Source of the DNA: Hungatella hathewayi
GTDB taxonomy: Bacteria > Bacillota > Clostridia > Lachnospirales > Lachnospiraceae
NCBI GenBank assembly: GCA_025149285.1
Contig: CP102274.1
Location: forward strand, 392,501 to 456,500
Direction of reading: 5' to 3'
DNA length: 64,000 bases
Under the pieces are notes generated by a model. That model worked only from the letters and a program-made list of their open reading frames with translations, made no database searches and was not told where the DNA came from. Each line of letters starts with the position of its first letter. Position 1 is the stretch's first letter. Both the position numbers and the translations under genes were made by a program. Below are positions 10,108-19,510 of this stretch, in pieces.

Positions 10108-11013
10108 ATGAAAGAAAAAAAGAAAAAGAATTTGGGAGACCGTATATTTGATCTGCTGCTTATGGTGTTTTTCGGGGCATTTACCCTGATCTGCATCTAT
10201 CCGTTTTACTATCTGATTATTAACACGATCAGTGCAAATAATTTAAGTGCTAATGGAGATATCCTGTTTTTACCGAAGCAGATTCATTTTCAGAACTACA
10301 TCGACGTCATTCAGCTTCCGGGCCTTTTAAACGCTGCATTTGTCACACTGGCGAGAACCGTTTTGGGAACTCTGGGTACTCTCATGGGATCCGCATTTTT
10401 AGGGTTTATGTTCACCCAGGAAAAGATGTGGGCCCGCAAGTTCTGGTACCGGTTCGTGATGGTAACCATGTATTTTAACGCCGGTCTGATTCCGTGGTTT
10501 CTGACCATGAATAACCTGGGGCTTACCAATAATTTTCTGGCCTATGTGGTTCCAACCATTGTACAGCCCTTTAACATCATACTGGTCAAGACCTACATAG
10601 AAAATATTCCAAAAGAGCTTCAGGAGGCGGCTGAGATTGACGGAGCGGGAATTCTGCGGGTTTTCTGGCAGGTAATGCTTCCGATTACAAAGCCGATCCT
10701 GGCCACCATCACCATCTTTGCTGCAGTCGGACAGTGGAATTCCTTCCAGGATACCCTGCTCCTCATGACCAACGAGAAGCTGTTTACCCTGCAGTTTATC
10801 CTGTACCGCTATATTAACCAGGCCAGTTCCTTATCGGCCCTGATAAAAAACACCTCCAGCACTCAGATGCTGCAGTCCCTTGCCACTGCACAGACTGCAA
10901 CATCGGTGCGTATGACCGTCTCGGTCATCGTGGTGATCCCGATCCTCTGCGTCTACCCGTTTTTCCAGAAATATATCGTAAAGGGTGTGATGATCGGATC
11001 CGTAAAGGGATAG
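10108..11013 (+). CDS. Sugar ABC transporter permease, LplC/YtcP type
   Basis: A second permease subunit of 301 residues that would pair with the preceding one to form the channel. A lysine-rich start (MKEKKKKN) is followed by six predicted membrane helices, and the coupling loop reads LQEAAEIDGAGILRVFWQVM. AAGGAG lies a normal distance before the ATG. Its length and ending (VKGVMIGSVKG) are typical for the YtcP/LplC group that handles complex-polysaccharide-derived oligosaccharides. The substrate is not known. Confidence 0.92.
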   Translation: MKEKKKKNLGDRIFDLLLMVFFGAFTLICIYPFYYLIINTISANNLSANGDILFLPKQIHFQNYIDVIQLPGLLNAAFVTLARTVLGTLGTLMGSAFLGFMFTQEKMWARKFWYRFVMVTMYFNAGLIPWFLTMNNLGLTNNFLAYVVPTIVQPFNIILVKTYIENIPKELQEAAEIDGAGILRVFWQVMLPITKPILATITIFAAVGQWNSFQDTLLLMTNEKLFTLQFILYRYINQASSLSALIKNTSSTQMLQSLATAQTATSVRMTVSVIVVIPILCVYPFFQKYIVKGVMIGSVKG

Positions 11014-11095
11014 CAGCAATTTAGAAAACAGTTTTTACATGCTTTACTCTTTCAAAATAAAATATGATAATGGTTAGGAGAAAGGAAGGTATCTT

Positions 11096-12838
11096 ATGAA
11101 AAAAAGAAAAATGGCAGCAGCGTTTATGGCGGCACTGATGTTAACTGCATCCCTTGCAGGCTGCGGAAGCAGTGAAAAGGCGGAGAGTGCTTCAGACCCG
11201 TCCCATGGAGGAGCGGGGAAGGAAGAGGAGCTTCTGACAATCGACATGTTCTGCGCACCGGCCAACTATCAGGGGGTACAGACCGGCTGGTTCGGAAAGG
11301 CGATCAAGGACGCCTGCAACGTGGAGGTCAACATCATAGCGCCCAACGTGGCGGGGGGCGGAGATTCTCTGTACCAGACAAGATCAGCAGCAGGCAACTT
11401 AGGCGATCTAATCGTTATCCGGAAGGATCAGCTGGAGGATTGTTACAAGGCAGGACTGCTTTACGACATGACCGATTTTGTGGCGAACAGCAAGAACCTG
11501 AAAAACTACAGCAAATCCTCGGAAAATCTTTCAAAGCTTCTTGGAACAGACAGAATCTATGCGTTTGCAAACAGCTCTTCTCTGCTGTCCCCCATGGAAC
11601 CGGCCTGGACGGCGGTGAATCCATCCATGGCGATCTTTTCCAGATGGGATTACTATAAAGAGCTTGGTAAGCCGCAGCTGAAAGATATGGATGATCTTCT
11701 GGATCTGCTGAAACAGATGCAGGACGCCCACCCCACGGCTGAGAACGGCAAAAAGGTATATGGATTCTCCCTGTTTAAGGACTGGGACAGCAAGTGGATG
11801 CGCTGTGCCTCCATCTGTACCTGGTTTAACGGTTACTCTGAGAGCAACACCGGATTTTTGTTTACCAATGGGGATGCCAGCGATTACACACAGCTGGATG
11901 ATGAGAACGGTATTTATTATAAGATGTTAGAGACCTTTTTCAAGGCCAACCAGATGGGACTTGTAGATCCTGACTCCAGCGCGCAGACCTTTGACGCCAT
12001 GCAGGCCAAGGTAGGAGAGGGAGAGGTGCTCTGCCATTTCTGGCCGTGGCTCACCATCGACAACTACAACACGCCGGAGCGTGTGGAACAGGGCGTGGGA
12101 TTTGCCTATCTTCCCATCGAGGATCAGCGATTTGTGGTGGAAGGCTATAATCCTTACGGCACCGATGATCTGGTTATCTGTATGGGAAGCAAATGCAAAA
12201 ATCCGGAGAGAGTCTTTGAATTTCTGGACTGGTTCTCCTCGCCGGAGAGCATGATGATAAACTACGGCGGACCGGAAGGCCTGGCCTGGGAAAAGGTAGA
12301 TGGAAAGCCGGTACGTACGGAGTACGGACGTACAGCGGAGACGATAAACGCTCCTGTGCCAGAGGAGTATGGCGGCGGCAATTTCAAGGATGGAAAATGC
12401 CAGTTTAACTGGTGTATCCCGTTCTGGCTGGATAAGGACCCGGCAACAGGAGAGATCTTTAACAAGGCTCTGTGGACATCTACCGTGAAAAATGAGAGAA
12501 ACCGTGTGATGGACGAGTGGACCGAGACCTTCGGAACCGAGCTTCCGACCCAGTATCTTGTGGACAATGATTTAATGGAGATCATTCCAGGCAGTCCCTA
12601 TATCTGTCCGGTGGACTCCTCGGATATCAATATTAAGCGTTCCCAGTGCGGCACCGCTGTGAAGGAAGCCTCCTGGAAGATGGTATTTGCCAGGGACAAA
12701 GAGGAATTTGACGCTGTATGGCAGGATATGAAGACCAAACTGGACGGCTTGGGCTACAACGACGTGATCGCGGTAGATAAGGCCAACGTGGAAGGTTTTT
12801 ACCAGGCCCGTAAAGCAGTTATAGAAGAAAATCAATAG
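11096..12838 (+). CDS. Solute-binding lipoprotein of an oligosaccharide ABC importer (LplA/YtcQ type)
   Basis: A 580-residue exported lipoprotein: a KKRK start, a hydrophobic helix and lipobox SLAGC place the lipid-modified cysteine near residue 22. The large size, compared with about 430 residues for maltose-type binding proteins, fits the LplA/YtcQ group that binds large oligosaccharides. Many aromatic residues (WFGKAIKDACN, FLDWFSSPESM) are consistent with sugar binding. It lies 82 nt after the permease genes and 23 nt before the damaged MATE gene. It should deliver ligand to the two permeases just upstream. Confidence 0.9.
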   Translation: MKKRKMAAAFMAALMLTASLAGCGSSEKAESASDPSHGGAGKEEELLTIDMFCAPANYQGVQTGWFGKAIKDACNVEVNIIAPNVAGGGDSLYQTRSAAGNLGDLIVIRKDQLEDCYKAGLLYDMTDFVANSKNLKNYSKSSENLSKLLGTDRIYAFANSSSLLSPMEPAWTAVNPSMAIFSRWDYYKELGKPQLKDMDDLLDLLKQMQDAHPTAENGKKVYGFSLFKDWDSKWMRCASICTWFNGYSESNTGFLFTNGDASDYTQLDDENGIYYKMLETFFKANQMGLVDPDSSAQTFDAMQAKVGEGEVLCHFWPWLTIDNYNTPERVEQGVGFAYLPIEDQRFVVEGYNPYGTDDLVICMGSKCKNPERVFEFLDWFSSPESMMINYGGPEGLAWEKVDGKPVRTEYGRTAETINAPVPEEYGGGNFKDGKCQFNWCIPFWLDKDPATGEIFNKALWTSTVKNERNRVMDEWTETFGTELPTQYLVDNDLMEIIPGSPYICPVDSSDINIKRSQCGTAVKEASWKMVFARDKEEFDAVWQDMKTKLDGLGYNDVIAVDKANVEGFYQARKAVIEENQ

Positions 12839-12861
12839 GCGGGGAATCCCGGGGCGGGCAT

Positions 12862-14192
12862 ATGAAAAATCAAACTTCCAGGTATCATTACTCCCTGTTT
12901 CATTTAACGTGGCCGGTATTTCTGGAGATGGTACTGCAAATCATGGTGGGAAGCGTGGATCAGCTTATGATGAGCCAGTTCTCACAGGTTGGTGTCACGG
13001 CCATAGGAATGCCAACCAGATTATCACCTTTGTGCTGCTTCTGTTCAACATTGTAAGCTCGGCGGCCCTCATTCTGATTTCCCAGTACCTGGGGGCCGGG
13101 AAGGAAAAAAAGGCGGTGCAGTTTTATTCCCTGTCTCTGTTTTTAAACGGCAGCGCCAGCTTTCTCTTAAGCGTGCTGTTTATCCTGGCTGCCCGCCCGC
13201 TGTTTACAGCGATGCGGGTGCCGGGGGAGGCGCTGTCTGACTGTATCCTGTATTTCCGAATTATCGCAGTGTCCTTTTTTGTGCAGGCACTGTTCGTCAC
13301 CTTCTCCGCGATTTTGAAGGCCCATGCGTTTATGAAGGAATCCATGGCAGTCTCTGTGGTCATGAACCTGCTGAACATTTTAGGCAACTGGCTGCTCATT
13401 CCCTCCATGGGAGTGGCCGGTGTGGCCTTATCCAGCACGGCAAGCCGTATGGCAGGGCTGGGCTTCCTCATCTTCTTTTTCGTGAAACGGCTTCATACTC
13501 CGGTGGGGCTTTCCATCCTAAAGACTGTGGGGCTTAAGGAGCTGAGGCAGCTGCTTTCCATCGGCCTTCCGACCGGCGGCGAGGGGCTTTCCTACAACCT
13601 CTCCCAGATGGGAATTTTAATCATCGTGAACTCCCTTGGGACGTATGCGGTCAACACCAAGATCTATGTGGGTATCCTGGCAAATATCTCCTGTCTCTTC
13701 GCCGTGTCCATCTCCCAGGCGGTCCAGGTCATTGTGGGTCACGCTGCGGGAGCGCAGGATTACGACTATGCAAGGCAGAGAGTGAGAAGCTGCCTCGGTT
13801 ATGCCACGGCAGCTTCGTTTGTCATGTCAGTGCTGCTTTATGCATTGAGTGGTCCGATCTTTTCGATCTTTACGGATTACCCGGAGATTCTGGCACTGGG
13901 AAAGCAGATTATGCTGGTAGAGATTGTGCTGGAGTTCGGAAGGGCGGTCAACAATGTGATGATCCGCAGCCTTCAGGTGTCGGGAGATGTAAGATTTCCC
14001 ACCTTTTTAGCGATCACCTGCCAGTGGAGCGTGGCTTTTGGCTTAAGCTGCCTGTTCGCCTTCGGATTTGGCTGGGGACTGATCGGCGTGTGGCTTGCAA
14101 TGGCGGCCGATGAGTGCATCCGGGCCTTTGTCCTTATGTGGCGCTGGCACACCGGCGCATGGCAGCGGATGGGATTTGCGGCTCACGCCTGA
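12862..14192 (+). pseudogene. MATE-family efflux transporter, frameshifted
   Basis: The first 49 codons (from ATG 12862: LFHLTWPVFLEMVLQ) and the remainder (from about 13010: NANQIITFVLLLFNIVSS to 14192) are both clear MATE sequence, but they lie in different frames. The join is at ATAGGAATGCC, about 13003-13013, where one base is missing between the glycine and asparagine codons. Restoring it gives a full-length product of 443 residues, normal for the Na+/H+-coupled multidrug and toxin extrusion family with 12 helices. Apart from this point the gene looks intact, so the change is either recent or a sequencing error. It follows the binding lipoprotein by 23 nt and probably shares its transcript. 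Confidence 0.88.
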
Positions 14193-14212
14193 GGGAAAGA
14201 AGTATACAGATA

Positions 14213-14263
14213 GGGCAGTGGAAAAATGGAGTTAATTCAGCTTCATTTTTCCACTGCCTTTTT
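14213..14263 (+). terminator. Terminator of carbohydrate locus 1
   Basis: GGCAGTGGAAAAATGGA (from 14214) pairs with the mirror sequence ending CCACTGCC, giving a stem of about 15 bp followed by TTTTT. It lies 20 nt after the MATE stop codon. Confidence 0.88.
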
Positions 14264-14390
14264 CCTGGATGTTTCCGTATTGGAACGAAAAAAATCTAAA
14301 AAGATTGTGAAACATCAGATGACGAGATTGACTTTTTGCAGTGACTTCATTATAGTTAAGTCATTATGAGGAAAAGAGGCGTTTAACTTT

Positions 14391-14798
14391 ATGATGAATA
14401 AATGGAGGGAAAAGTTCGCAGGATTTATGGTGGGCCGCTACGGGGCGGACCGCCTGGGGCAGTTTCTGATCGGTGTTTCGCTTTTCTTTCTTCTGATTGG
14501 AATCTTTGTCAGGAGACCATGGGTGGATATTCTGGCGTTTGCCTGCCTGATTCTCTGCTATTTTCGGATGTTTTCAAAAAATATCGGAAAACGGTACAAG
14601 GAGGAGCAGGTGTTTGAAGGACTCCGGTATTCCGTGACGGAAAAGTTTCGGAAATATAAGTTTAGAATCCGGGAAAAGAAGGAATACCATATCTATAAGT
14701 GTCCGAACTGCGGACAGAAGATCAGGATTCCACGGGGAAAAGGGAAAATCAGTATCCACTGTCCGAAGTGCAATACCGATTTTGTTAAGAAGAGCTGA
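14391..14798 (+). CDS. Small membrane protein with C-terminal zinc ribbon
   Basis: 135 residues. Two membrane helices near residues 22-40 and 43-60 (QFLIGVSLFFLLIGIF, WVDILAFACLILCYF) are followed by a basic linker. The C-terminal zinc ribbon is CPNCGQKIRIPRGKGK...CPKCNTDF, two CxxC pairs 18 residues apart. No enzyme motif is present. GAGGAAAAGAGG precedes the paired ATG codons at 14391 and 14394. Proteins of this layout are common in Lachnospiraceae and have no assigned role; the ribbon faces the cytoplasm if the positive-inside rule holds. It has its own upstream gap after the locus 1 terminator and is followed 47 nt later by a GNAT-fold pair. Confidence 0.75.
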   Translation: MMNKWREKFAGFMVGRYGADRLGQFLIGVSLFFLLIGIFVRRPWVDILAFACLILCYFRMFSKNIGKRYKEEQVFEGLRYSVTEKFRKYKFRIREKKEYHIYKCPNCGQKIRIPRGKGKISIHCPKCNTDFVKKS

Positions 14799-14845
14799 GT
14801 CAGGAGACAGGACGAAAGACAATATGAATACAGAAGGGAATTATT

Positions 14846-15772
14846 ATGGATCTACAGTTTAAGCCGGTAGTGGCAAAGGATATTGAGAGACTGACGCCGT
14901 TTTTCGCACTGCGTCCCAATAAGACGTGTGACAGTGTGTTTCTGGACAGCTTTATCTGGAGGGATTTCTACCATATCCAATGTGCTGTCAGCGATGGAAA
15001 AGCAGTTCAGTTTTTGATGGAAAAGGATGGCGTTACGTACAGCGCCATGCCGATGTGTAAGGAAGAGGACTTGTCCCACTATTTTTATGAGATGGTAGAG
15101 TATTTTAATACGGTGCTGAAGAAGCCGCTGCGGATTTATCTGGCGGACGAAGAGGCCGTGAATGATTTAAAGCTGGATCCTGAGAAGTTTGAGGTGAAGG
15201 AACAGGAGGATTTAAAGGATTATCTGTATGATGCCGGGGCTATGCGTTCTCTGTCCGGTAAAAAGCTGCATAAGAAAAAGAATCATTTGAATGCATTTTT
15301 GAGGGAATATGAGGGACGGTATGAGTATCGGACCTTATGCTGTTCCGACCGCGACGATGTGTGGGAATTCCTGGACCGATGGTGGGAAAACAAGGTGGAG
15401 GCCGCGGAGTTCGGTACCCAGCTGGATTATGAGGTGAATGGAATTCACGATATTTTGAAGAACTGTTCCCAGCTGTGCGTCCGGATGGCAGGAGTCTATA
15501 TCGATGGCAAGCTGGAGGCATTTACGATAGGCAGCTACAATGAATTCGAAAAGATGGCGGTAATTCACATTGAGAAGGCCAATCCGGAGATCAATGGGCT
15601 TTACCAGTTTATTAACAGAGAGTTTCTGGTCAGATCATTTCCAGAGGAGATGATTCTTGTCAACCGGGAGGACGATGTGGGAATGGAAGGCCTGCGCAGA
15701 GCGAAGATGTCTTATAATCCGATTGACTTTGCCAGAAAATACAGCATAGAACAGAAGGACTTTAAAGGATGA
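14846..15772 (+). CDS. DUF2156 / phosphatidylglycerol lysyltransferase C-terminal-like protein
   Basis: 308 residues resembling the soluble acyltransferase (GNAT-fold) half of MprF-type lysyl-phosphatidylglycerol synthases. No membrane domain is present, so membrane lipid modification is not implied. Recognisable parts are SGKKLHKKKNHLNAFLREY (about 136-154), the central GVYIDGKLEAFTIGSY and the C-terminal YQFINREFL...NREDDVGMEGLRRAK. The start at 14846 has AGAAGGG upstream. It overlaps the following acetyltransferase gene by 4 nt (ATGA), so the two GNAT-fold proteins are made together. Substrate unknown. Confidence 0.8.
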   Translation: MDLQFKPVVAKDIERLTPFFALRPNKTCDSVFLDSFIWRDFYHIQCAVSDGKAVQFLMEKDGVTYSAMPMCKEEDLSHYFYEMVEYFNTVLKKPLRIYLADEEAVNDLKLDPEKFEVKEQEDLKDYLYDAGAMRSLSGKKLHKKKNHLNAFLREYEGRYEYRTLCCSDRDDVWEFLDRWWENKVEAAEFGTQLDYEVNGIHDILKNCSQLCVRMAGVYIDGKLEAFTIGSYNEFEKMAVIHIEKANPEINGLYQFINREFLVRSFPEEMILVNREDDVGMEGLRRAKMSYNPIDFARKYSIEQKDFKG

Positions 15773-16821
15773 TACACTATTTAAGACAGGAAGAGAAGAA
15801 CAGGAGCCGGAAGCTGTGGGAAGAGATCTTCACGGAAGATTCCCAGTCGTTCGTGGATTTTTACTATGCGGAGAAGTGCCGCCGGAACAGGATTCTCGTG
15901 GCGGAGGAGGAGAATGAGATCGTAGCCATGCTCCATCGGAATCCGTTCGACGTGGTGGTTAAGGACCGGATCTGGAAGATCGATTATGTTGCCGGTGTGG
16001 CAACCGCTGCGGCGTGGCGGCATCAGGGGTATATGAGCCGTTTGCTGTCCAGAATGTTTGCCGATATGTATATGGAGAAGATGGGATTTTGCTTTCTGCA
16101 TCCGGTGAACCCGGCTATTTATCTGCCCTTTGAATTTACCTATATATTTGATCAGCCGCAGCTTACCATAAGCGAAAAAGGGATGATGCGGCTGAGCGGA
16201 CGCGCCCTGATGGAACAGCGGACGGAGGAATGCGAGGAGGCTGCCAGATTTGCCGGAAAGTACCTTGAGAAGCATTACGAGGTCTATACCATGCGTGACG
16301 AGGAGTATTACCGGTCTCTGTGCAGGGAGGTAAGAAGCGCGGACGGTGACCTGGTTCTCTTGAGGACAAGGGATGAAAAGGAACGCCTGACCGGTATTTC
16401 TGCATATTACGGAGGGGAAGAGACGGAGCAGAGGGAGCTTCTCGTGCATCCGGATTTTGTGAAGGAGATTGCCCCGCCAAAGCCTCTCATGATGGGGCGA
16501 ATCGTCAATCTGGAGCAGTTTGTCTCTGTGATCCGGCTGAAGGAGGACTCAGAGGTCAGCGAGATGGAGCTTATGATCGAGGTTTCGGATGGACAGATCC
16601 GCCAGAATGACGGTATTTTCCGCTGGAGGCTGGATAAAAATGGATCGAAGGTGACGCGTATGACGGAAGGGGCTATTGTAAAACCCCATCTCTCGCTGGG
16701 CATTGCGGAGATGACAGCCTGGCTCTTTGGATACAAAATGCCCCAGATACCGGAAAACCGGAGGAGTATGGCGGAAAGAATCAGGCCGTTAAACGGTGTG
16801 TATTTCGATGAGGTAGTATAG
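15769..16821 (+). CDS. Eis-like GNAT N-acetyltransferase
   Basis: 350 residues. The N-terminal GNAT domain has the acetyl-CoA motif VATAAAWRHQGYMSRLL (around residues 74-90), and the C-terminal part resembles the sterol-carrier-like domain of the Eis family (LSLGIAEMTAWLFGY). Enzymes of this family acetylate amines on aminoglycosides, peptides or polyamines; the substrate here is not predictable. It is coupled by an ATGA overlap to the DUF2156 gene, with a promoter for the next gene directly downstream. Confidence 0.82.
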   Translation: MIHYLRQEEKNRSRKLWEEIFTEDSQSFVDFYYAEKCRRNRILVAEEENEIVAMLHRNPFDVVVKDRIWKIDYVAGVATAAAWRHQGYMSRLLSRMFADMYMEKMGFCFLHPVNPAIYLPFEFTYIFDQPQLTISEKGMMRLSGRALMEQRTEECEEAARFAGKYLEKHYEVYTMRDEEYYRSLCREVRSADGDLVLLRTRDEKERLTGISAYYGGEETEQRELLVHPDFVKEIAPPKPLMMGRIVNLEQFVSVIRLKEDSEVSEMELMIEVSDGQIRQNDGIFRWRLDKNGSKVTRMTEGAIVKPHLSLGIAEMTAWLFGYKMPQIPENRRSMAERIRPLNGVYFDEVV

Positions 16822-16831
16822 AAGATTTTCC

Positions 16832-16861
16832 TTGTAACCGATCGTGTTTCTGTAGTATAAT
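16832..16861 (+). promoter_or_regulatory. Predicted sigma-A promoter of the phosphoribosyltransferase gene
   Basis: TTGTAA (16832-16837), an 18-bp spacer and TATAAT (16856-16861) lie 28 nt before the ATG at 16890. Confidence 0.6.
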
Positions 16862-16889
16862 AAAGAAAACAGCAGCAGGGGAGGTTTCT

Positions 16890-17528
16890 ATGGAAAACAG
16901 ATATATTAAGCTTCAGGCTCCAGGATGTAACGTACCGCTCAAGGTTGTGCCGGGACATTTTGCAACGAACCATTCCCATATCAATTACTACATTGATATG
17001 ACGACGCTGAAGACGCGTGTCAGTGAGGCACAGGAGGTTGCCCGTGATTTGGTGGGGCTTTACCTGTATAACACGTTTGTAGATACCATCGTATGCCTGG
17101 ACGGTATGGATGTGGTAGGCGCCTATCTGGCGGAGGAACTGACGAAGGCAGGAGTTATGTCAAGGAACGCGCATCAGACCATTTACGTTGTGACTCCGGA
17201 ATACAACAGTAACAGCCAGATGATTTTCCGTGATAATATTCAGCCCATGATAACCGGTAAGAATGTGATTCTTCTGATGGCTTCCGTTACGACGGGAAAG
17301 ACGATCAACAAGGGAGTCGAGTGCATTCAGTATTATGGAGGGAAGCTCCAGGGAATCTCGGCGATCTTCAGTGCGATCGGGGAACTGGATGGAATGCCTG
17401 TGAACTCTGTGTTCCGGGAACGTGATATCCCTGATTACCAGACGTATGATTTCCGGGAGTGTCCATACTGCAAGCAGGGAATCAAGCTGGATGCCCTTGT
17501 AAACGGCTACGGATATTCGAAGCTTTAA
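16890..17528 (+). CDS. Orotate phosphoribosyltransferase-like protein
   Basis: 212 residues of the type I phosphoribosyltransferase fold. The PRPP-binding region is seen as VILLMASVTTGKTINKGVE (about 132-150), preceded by the flexible-loop region VVTPEYNSNSQMIF. A C-terminal CPYCKQGIKLD segment has a CxxC pair, which is unusual for ordinary PyrE. Genes of this type are commonly labelled orotate phosphoribosyltransferase in clostridia, but the canonical PRPP motif is altered here (MASVTTGKT rather than VDDVxTxGxS). A different base or a regulatory role is therefore possible. It is transcribed alone, between its own promoter and a strong hairpin. Confidence 0.72.
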   Translation: MENRYIKLQAPGCNVPLKVVPGHFATNHSHINYYIDMTTLKTRVSEAQEVARDLVGLYLYNTFVDTIVCLDGMDVVGAYLAEELTKAGVMSRNAHQTIYVVTPEYNSNSQMIFRDNIQPMITGKNVILLMASVTTGKTINKGVECIQYYGGKLQGISAIFSAIGELDGMPVNSVFRERDIPDYQTYDFRECPYCKQGIKLDALVNGYGYSKL

Positions 17529-17557
17529 AGCATTTTCAGACATGCTCTGAAACGATC

Positions 17558-17604
17558 CGGGGTGCCGCAGGCGGATTTGGAAGAATCCGGTCTGCGGCAC
17601 CCCG
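17558..17604 (+). terminator. Hairpin downstream of the phosphoribosyltransferase gene
   Basis: CGGGGTGCCGCAG pairs perfectly with CTGCGGCACCCCG, with an inner stem CGGATT/AATCCG and a TGGAAG loop. The following TTGAGTTTTGG is only weakly T-rich, so the terminator is strong in stem but poor in tail. Confidence 0.72.
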
Positions 17605-17683
17605 CTTGAGTTTTGGACCGGTATTGCGTTGTGCAGTGCTGTGTCAGCCGCAATTTTACAGTGCAGGAGGGAGAACGGAAAAG

Positions 17684-18415
17684 ATGGAAGCGCAGGAACA
17701 GTTGAAGCAGTGGATCTCTGAGAGCAGCCGGATCGTATTTTTTGGCGGAGCAGGTATGTCTACGGAGAGCGGGATTCCGGATTTCAGAGGCGTGGACGGG
17801 CTGTATCACCAGCAGTATCAGTATCCGCCGGAGACGATTATCAGCCACAGCTTTTACAGGCAGAATCCCCAGGAATTTTACCGGTTTTATAAAAACAGAA
17901 TGCTGTTTCCGGAAGCAGAGCCGAACCGGGCACACCTGGCTTTGGCAAAGCTGGAGGCGGAAGGAAAGTTAAAGGCTGTTATCACTCAGAATATTGACGG
18001 TCTTCATCAGGCGGCGGGCAGTAAGGAAGTCCTCGAGCTTCACGGATCGGTACACAGGAATTACTGTACCCGGTGCGGGAAGTTTTACAGTCAGGAGGAT
18101 ATTTTAAATATGGATGAACCGGATGGAATTCCGCGGTGCAGCTGCGGCGGGACAATTAAACCGGACGTGGTGCTCTATGAGGAGAGTCTGGATCAGGAGG
18201 TGCTAAGCCGATCGGTGGAATATATTACCAGGGCGGACATGCTGATCGTCGGCGGTACATCCCTTACGGTTTATCCGGCCGCGGGACTGATTGATTACTA
18301 TAGAGGAAACCGGATGGTTCTGATTAATAAGACGGTTACCCCCATGGACAGCCGGGCGGATCTGGTGATCAGCGGGCAGCTGGGAGAGGTACTGGGGGAA
18401 GCAGCGGGCGTGTGA
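17684..18415 (+). CDS. cobB: NAD-dependent protein deacylase, sirtuin family
   Basis: A 243-residue Sir2-family enzyme that removes acyl groups from lysines, consuming NAD+. Visible motifs are the NAD-binding FFGGAGMSTESGIPDFRG (near the N-terminus), TQNIDGLHQAAG, the catalytic His in ELHGSVHRNYC, the structural zinc site CTRC...CSCGG and the late Rossmann motif VGGTSLTVYPAAGL. The open frame reaches back to 17459, but ATG 17684 with AGGAGGG 11 nt upstream gives the family start. It may share a transcript with the aldo/keto reductase 81 nt downstream. Confidence 0.93.
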   Translation: MEAQEQLKQWISESSRIVFFGGAGMSTESGIPDFRGVDGLYHQQYQYPPETIISHSFYRQNPQEFYRFYKNRMLFPEAEPNRAHLALAKLEAEGKLKAVITQNIDGLHQAAGSKEVLELHGSVHRNYCTRCGKFYSQEDILNMDEPDGIPRCSCGGTIKPDVVLYEESLDQEVLSRSVEYITRADMLIVGGTSLTVYPAAGLIDYYRGNRMVLINKTVTPMDSRADLVISGQLGEVLGEAAGV

Positions 18416-18496
18416 GCGTGGTGCGAAGTGCGGACTGCGGGCAGCCCGGAAGCAGAGAAAGAATGAAAAAATGACAGTGTAAAGGAGCGTAAAACG

Positions 18497-19486
18497 ATGT
18501 ATCAGGCAGCAGAAGACAGATATGAGAAGATGGAATATAAGCGTTGTGGAAGAAGCGGGGTACGGCTTCCCAGGGTTTCACTGGGGTTATGGCAGAATTT
18601 CGGCCTGGAAAAGCCGTTGGAAGACCAGGAGGCGATTCTCTGCAGGGCCTTTGATTTGGGTGTGACGCATTTTGACCTGGCGAATAACTACGGATTTCCG
18701 GCGCCGGGAAAGGCGGAGGAGAATTTTGGAGAGATTTTAAGACGCGGTCTGGGAGCTTACCGAGACGAGATGATTATTTCCACGAAGGCCGGATACGATA
18801 TGTGGCCGGGACCTTACGGGAACTGGGGATCGAGAAAGTATTTAATGGCCAGCCTTGACCAGAGCTTAAAGCGGATGGGGCTGGAGTATGTGGATATTTT
18901 CTATCATCACAGGCCGGACCCGGAGACTCCGTTAGAAGAGACGATGGGAACGCTGGCGGATATTGTGAGACAGGGCAAGGCGCTTTACGTCGGCCTTTCC
19001 AATTACTCAAGGCAGGAAGCGGAGAAGGCGGTTCTTCTGCTGAAGGATATGGGGATACACTGCCTGATCGAGCAGCCCCGTTATAATATGTTTGAGAGAA
19101 CGCCGGAGGACGGATTGTTTAAGGCCATGTGGGAGCACGGTGTCGGCTGTATCTGTTACAGTCCGCTGGCTCAGGGCGCACTGACGGATAAGTATTTAAA
19201 TGGGATTCCTCAGGGGTCGAGAGCTTCCCGGGTGGGATCTACGATTAATGACCGATACTTATCGGAGGAGAAGCTGGACCAGATCCGCAGGCTGAGTGAG
19301 ATCGCGTCGGGCAGGAACCAGTCTCTGGCACAGATGGCGCTGGCGTGGGTGCTTCGGGAGAAGGCGGTGACCTCCGTGCTGATCGGAGCCAGCAGTGTAA
19401 AACAGCTGGAGAACAGCGTACACTGCCTGGATAATCTGGAGTTTTCTGCAGAGGAGCTGAAAACGATTGACGAGATTTTAAAATAA
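18497..19486 (+). CDS. Aldo/keto reductase, YghZ (L-glyceraldehyde 3-phosphate reductase) type
   Basis: A 329-residue (alpha/beta)8 NADPH-dependent reductase. The segments RSGVRLPRVSLGLWQNFG, WPGPYGNWGSRKYLMASLDQ and SLKRMGLEYVDIFYHHR closely match the YghZ/Kv-beta-like group that reduces small aldehydes such as methylglyoxal and L-glyceraldehyde 3-phosphate. The catalytic set is visible as D in FDLANNYG with its Tyr, K in STKAGYD, and H in FYHHR. AAGGAG lies 10 nt before the ATG. The physiological aldehyde is inferred from the family. Confidence 0.9.
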   Translation: MYQAAEDRYEKMEYKRCGRSGVRLPRVSLGLWQNFGLEKPLEDQEAILCRAFDLGVTHFDLANNYGFPAPGKAEENFGEILRRGLGAYRDEMIISTKAGYDMWPGPYGNWGSRKYLMASLDQSLKRMGLEYVDIFYHHRPDPETPLEETMGTLADIVRQGKALYVGLSNYSRQEAEKAVLLLKDMGIHCLIEQPRYNMFERTPEDGLFKAMWEHGVGCICYSPLAQGALTDKYLNGIPQGSRASRVGSTINDRYLSEEKLDQIRRLSEIASGRNQSLAQMALAWVLREKAVTSVLIGASSVKQLENSVHCLDNLEFSAEELKTIDEILK

Positions 19487-19510
19487 GGACGCTGAATACG
19501 GGAGAATGAG

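Noticed and set aside
12862-13056. Separate 64-codon small membrane protein gene
   Set aside because: Its sequence is the N-terminus of the MATE protein, which continues in the next frame; it is a frameshift product.
15781-16449. 222-codon minus-strand open frame
   Set aside because: Antisense to the Eis-like acetyltransferase, without a start signal.
17459-17683. 75-codon N-terminal extension of the sirtuin
   Set aside because: It overlaps the end of the phosphoribosyltransferase gene and its terminator hairpin; ATG 17684 has AGGAGGG.
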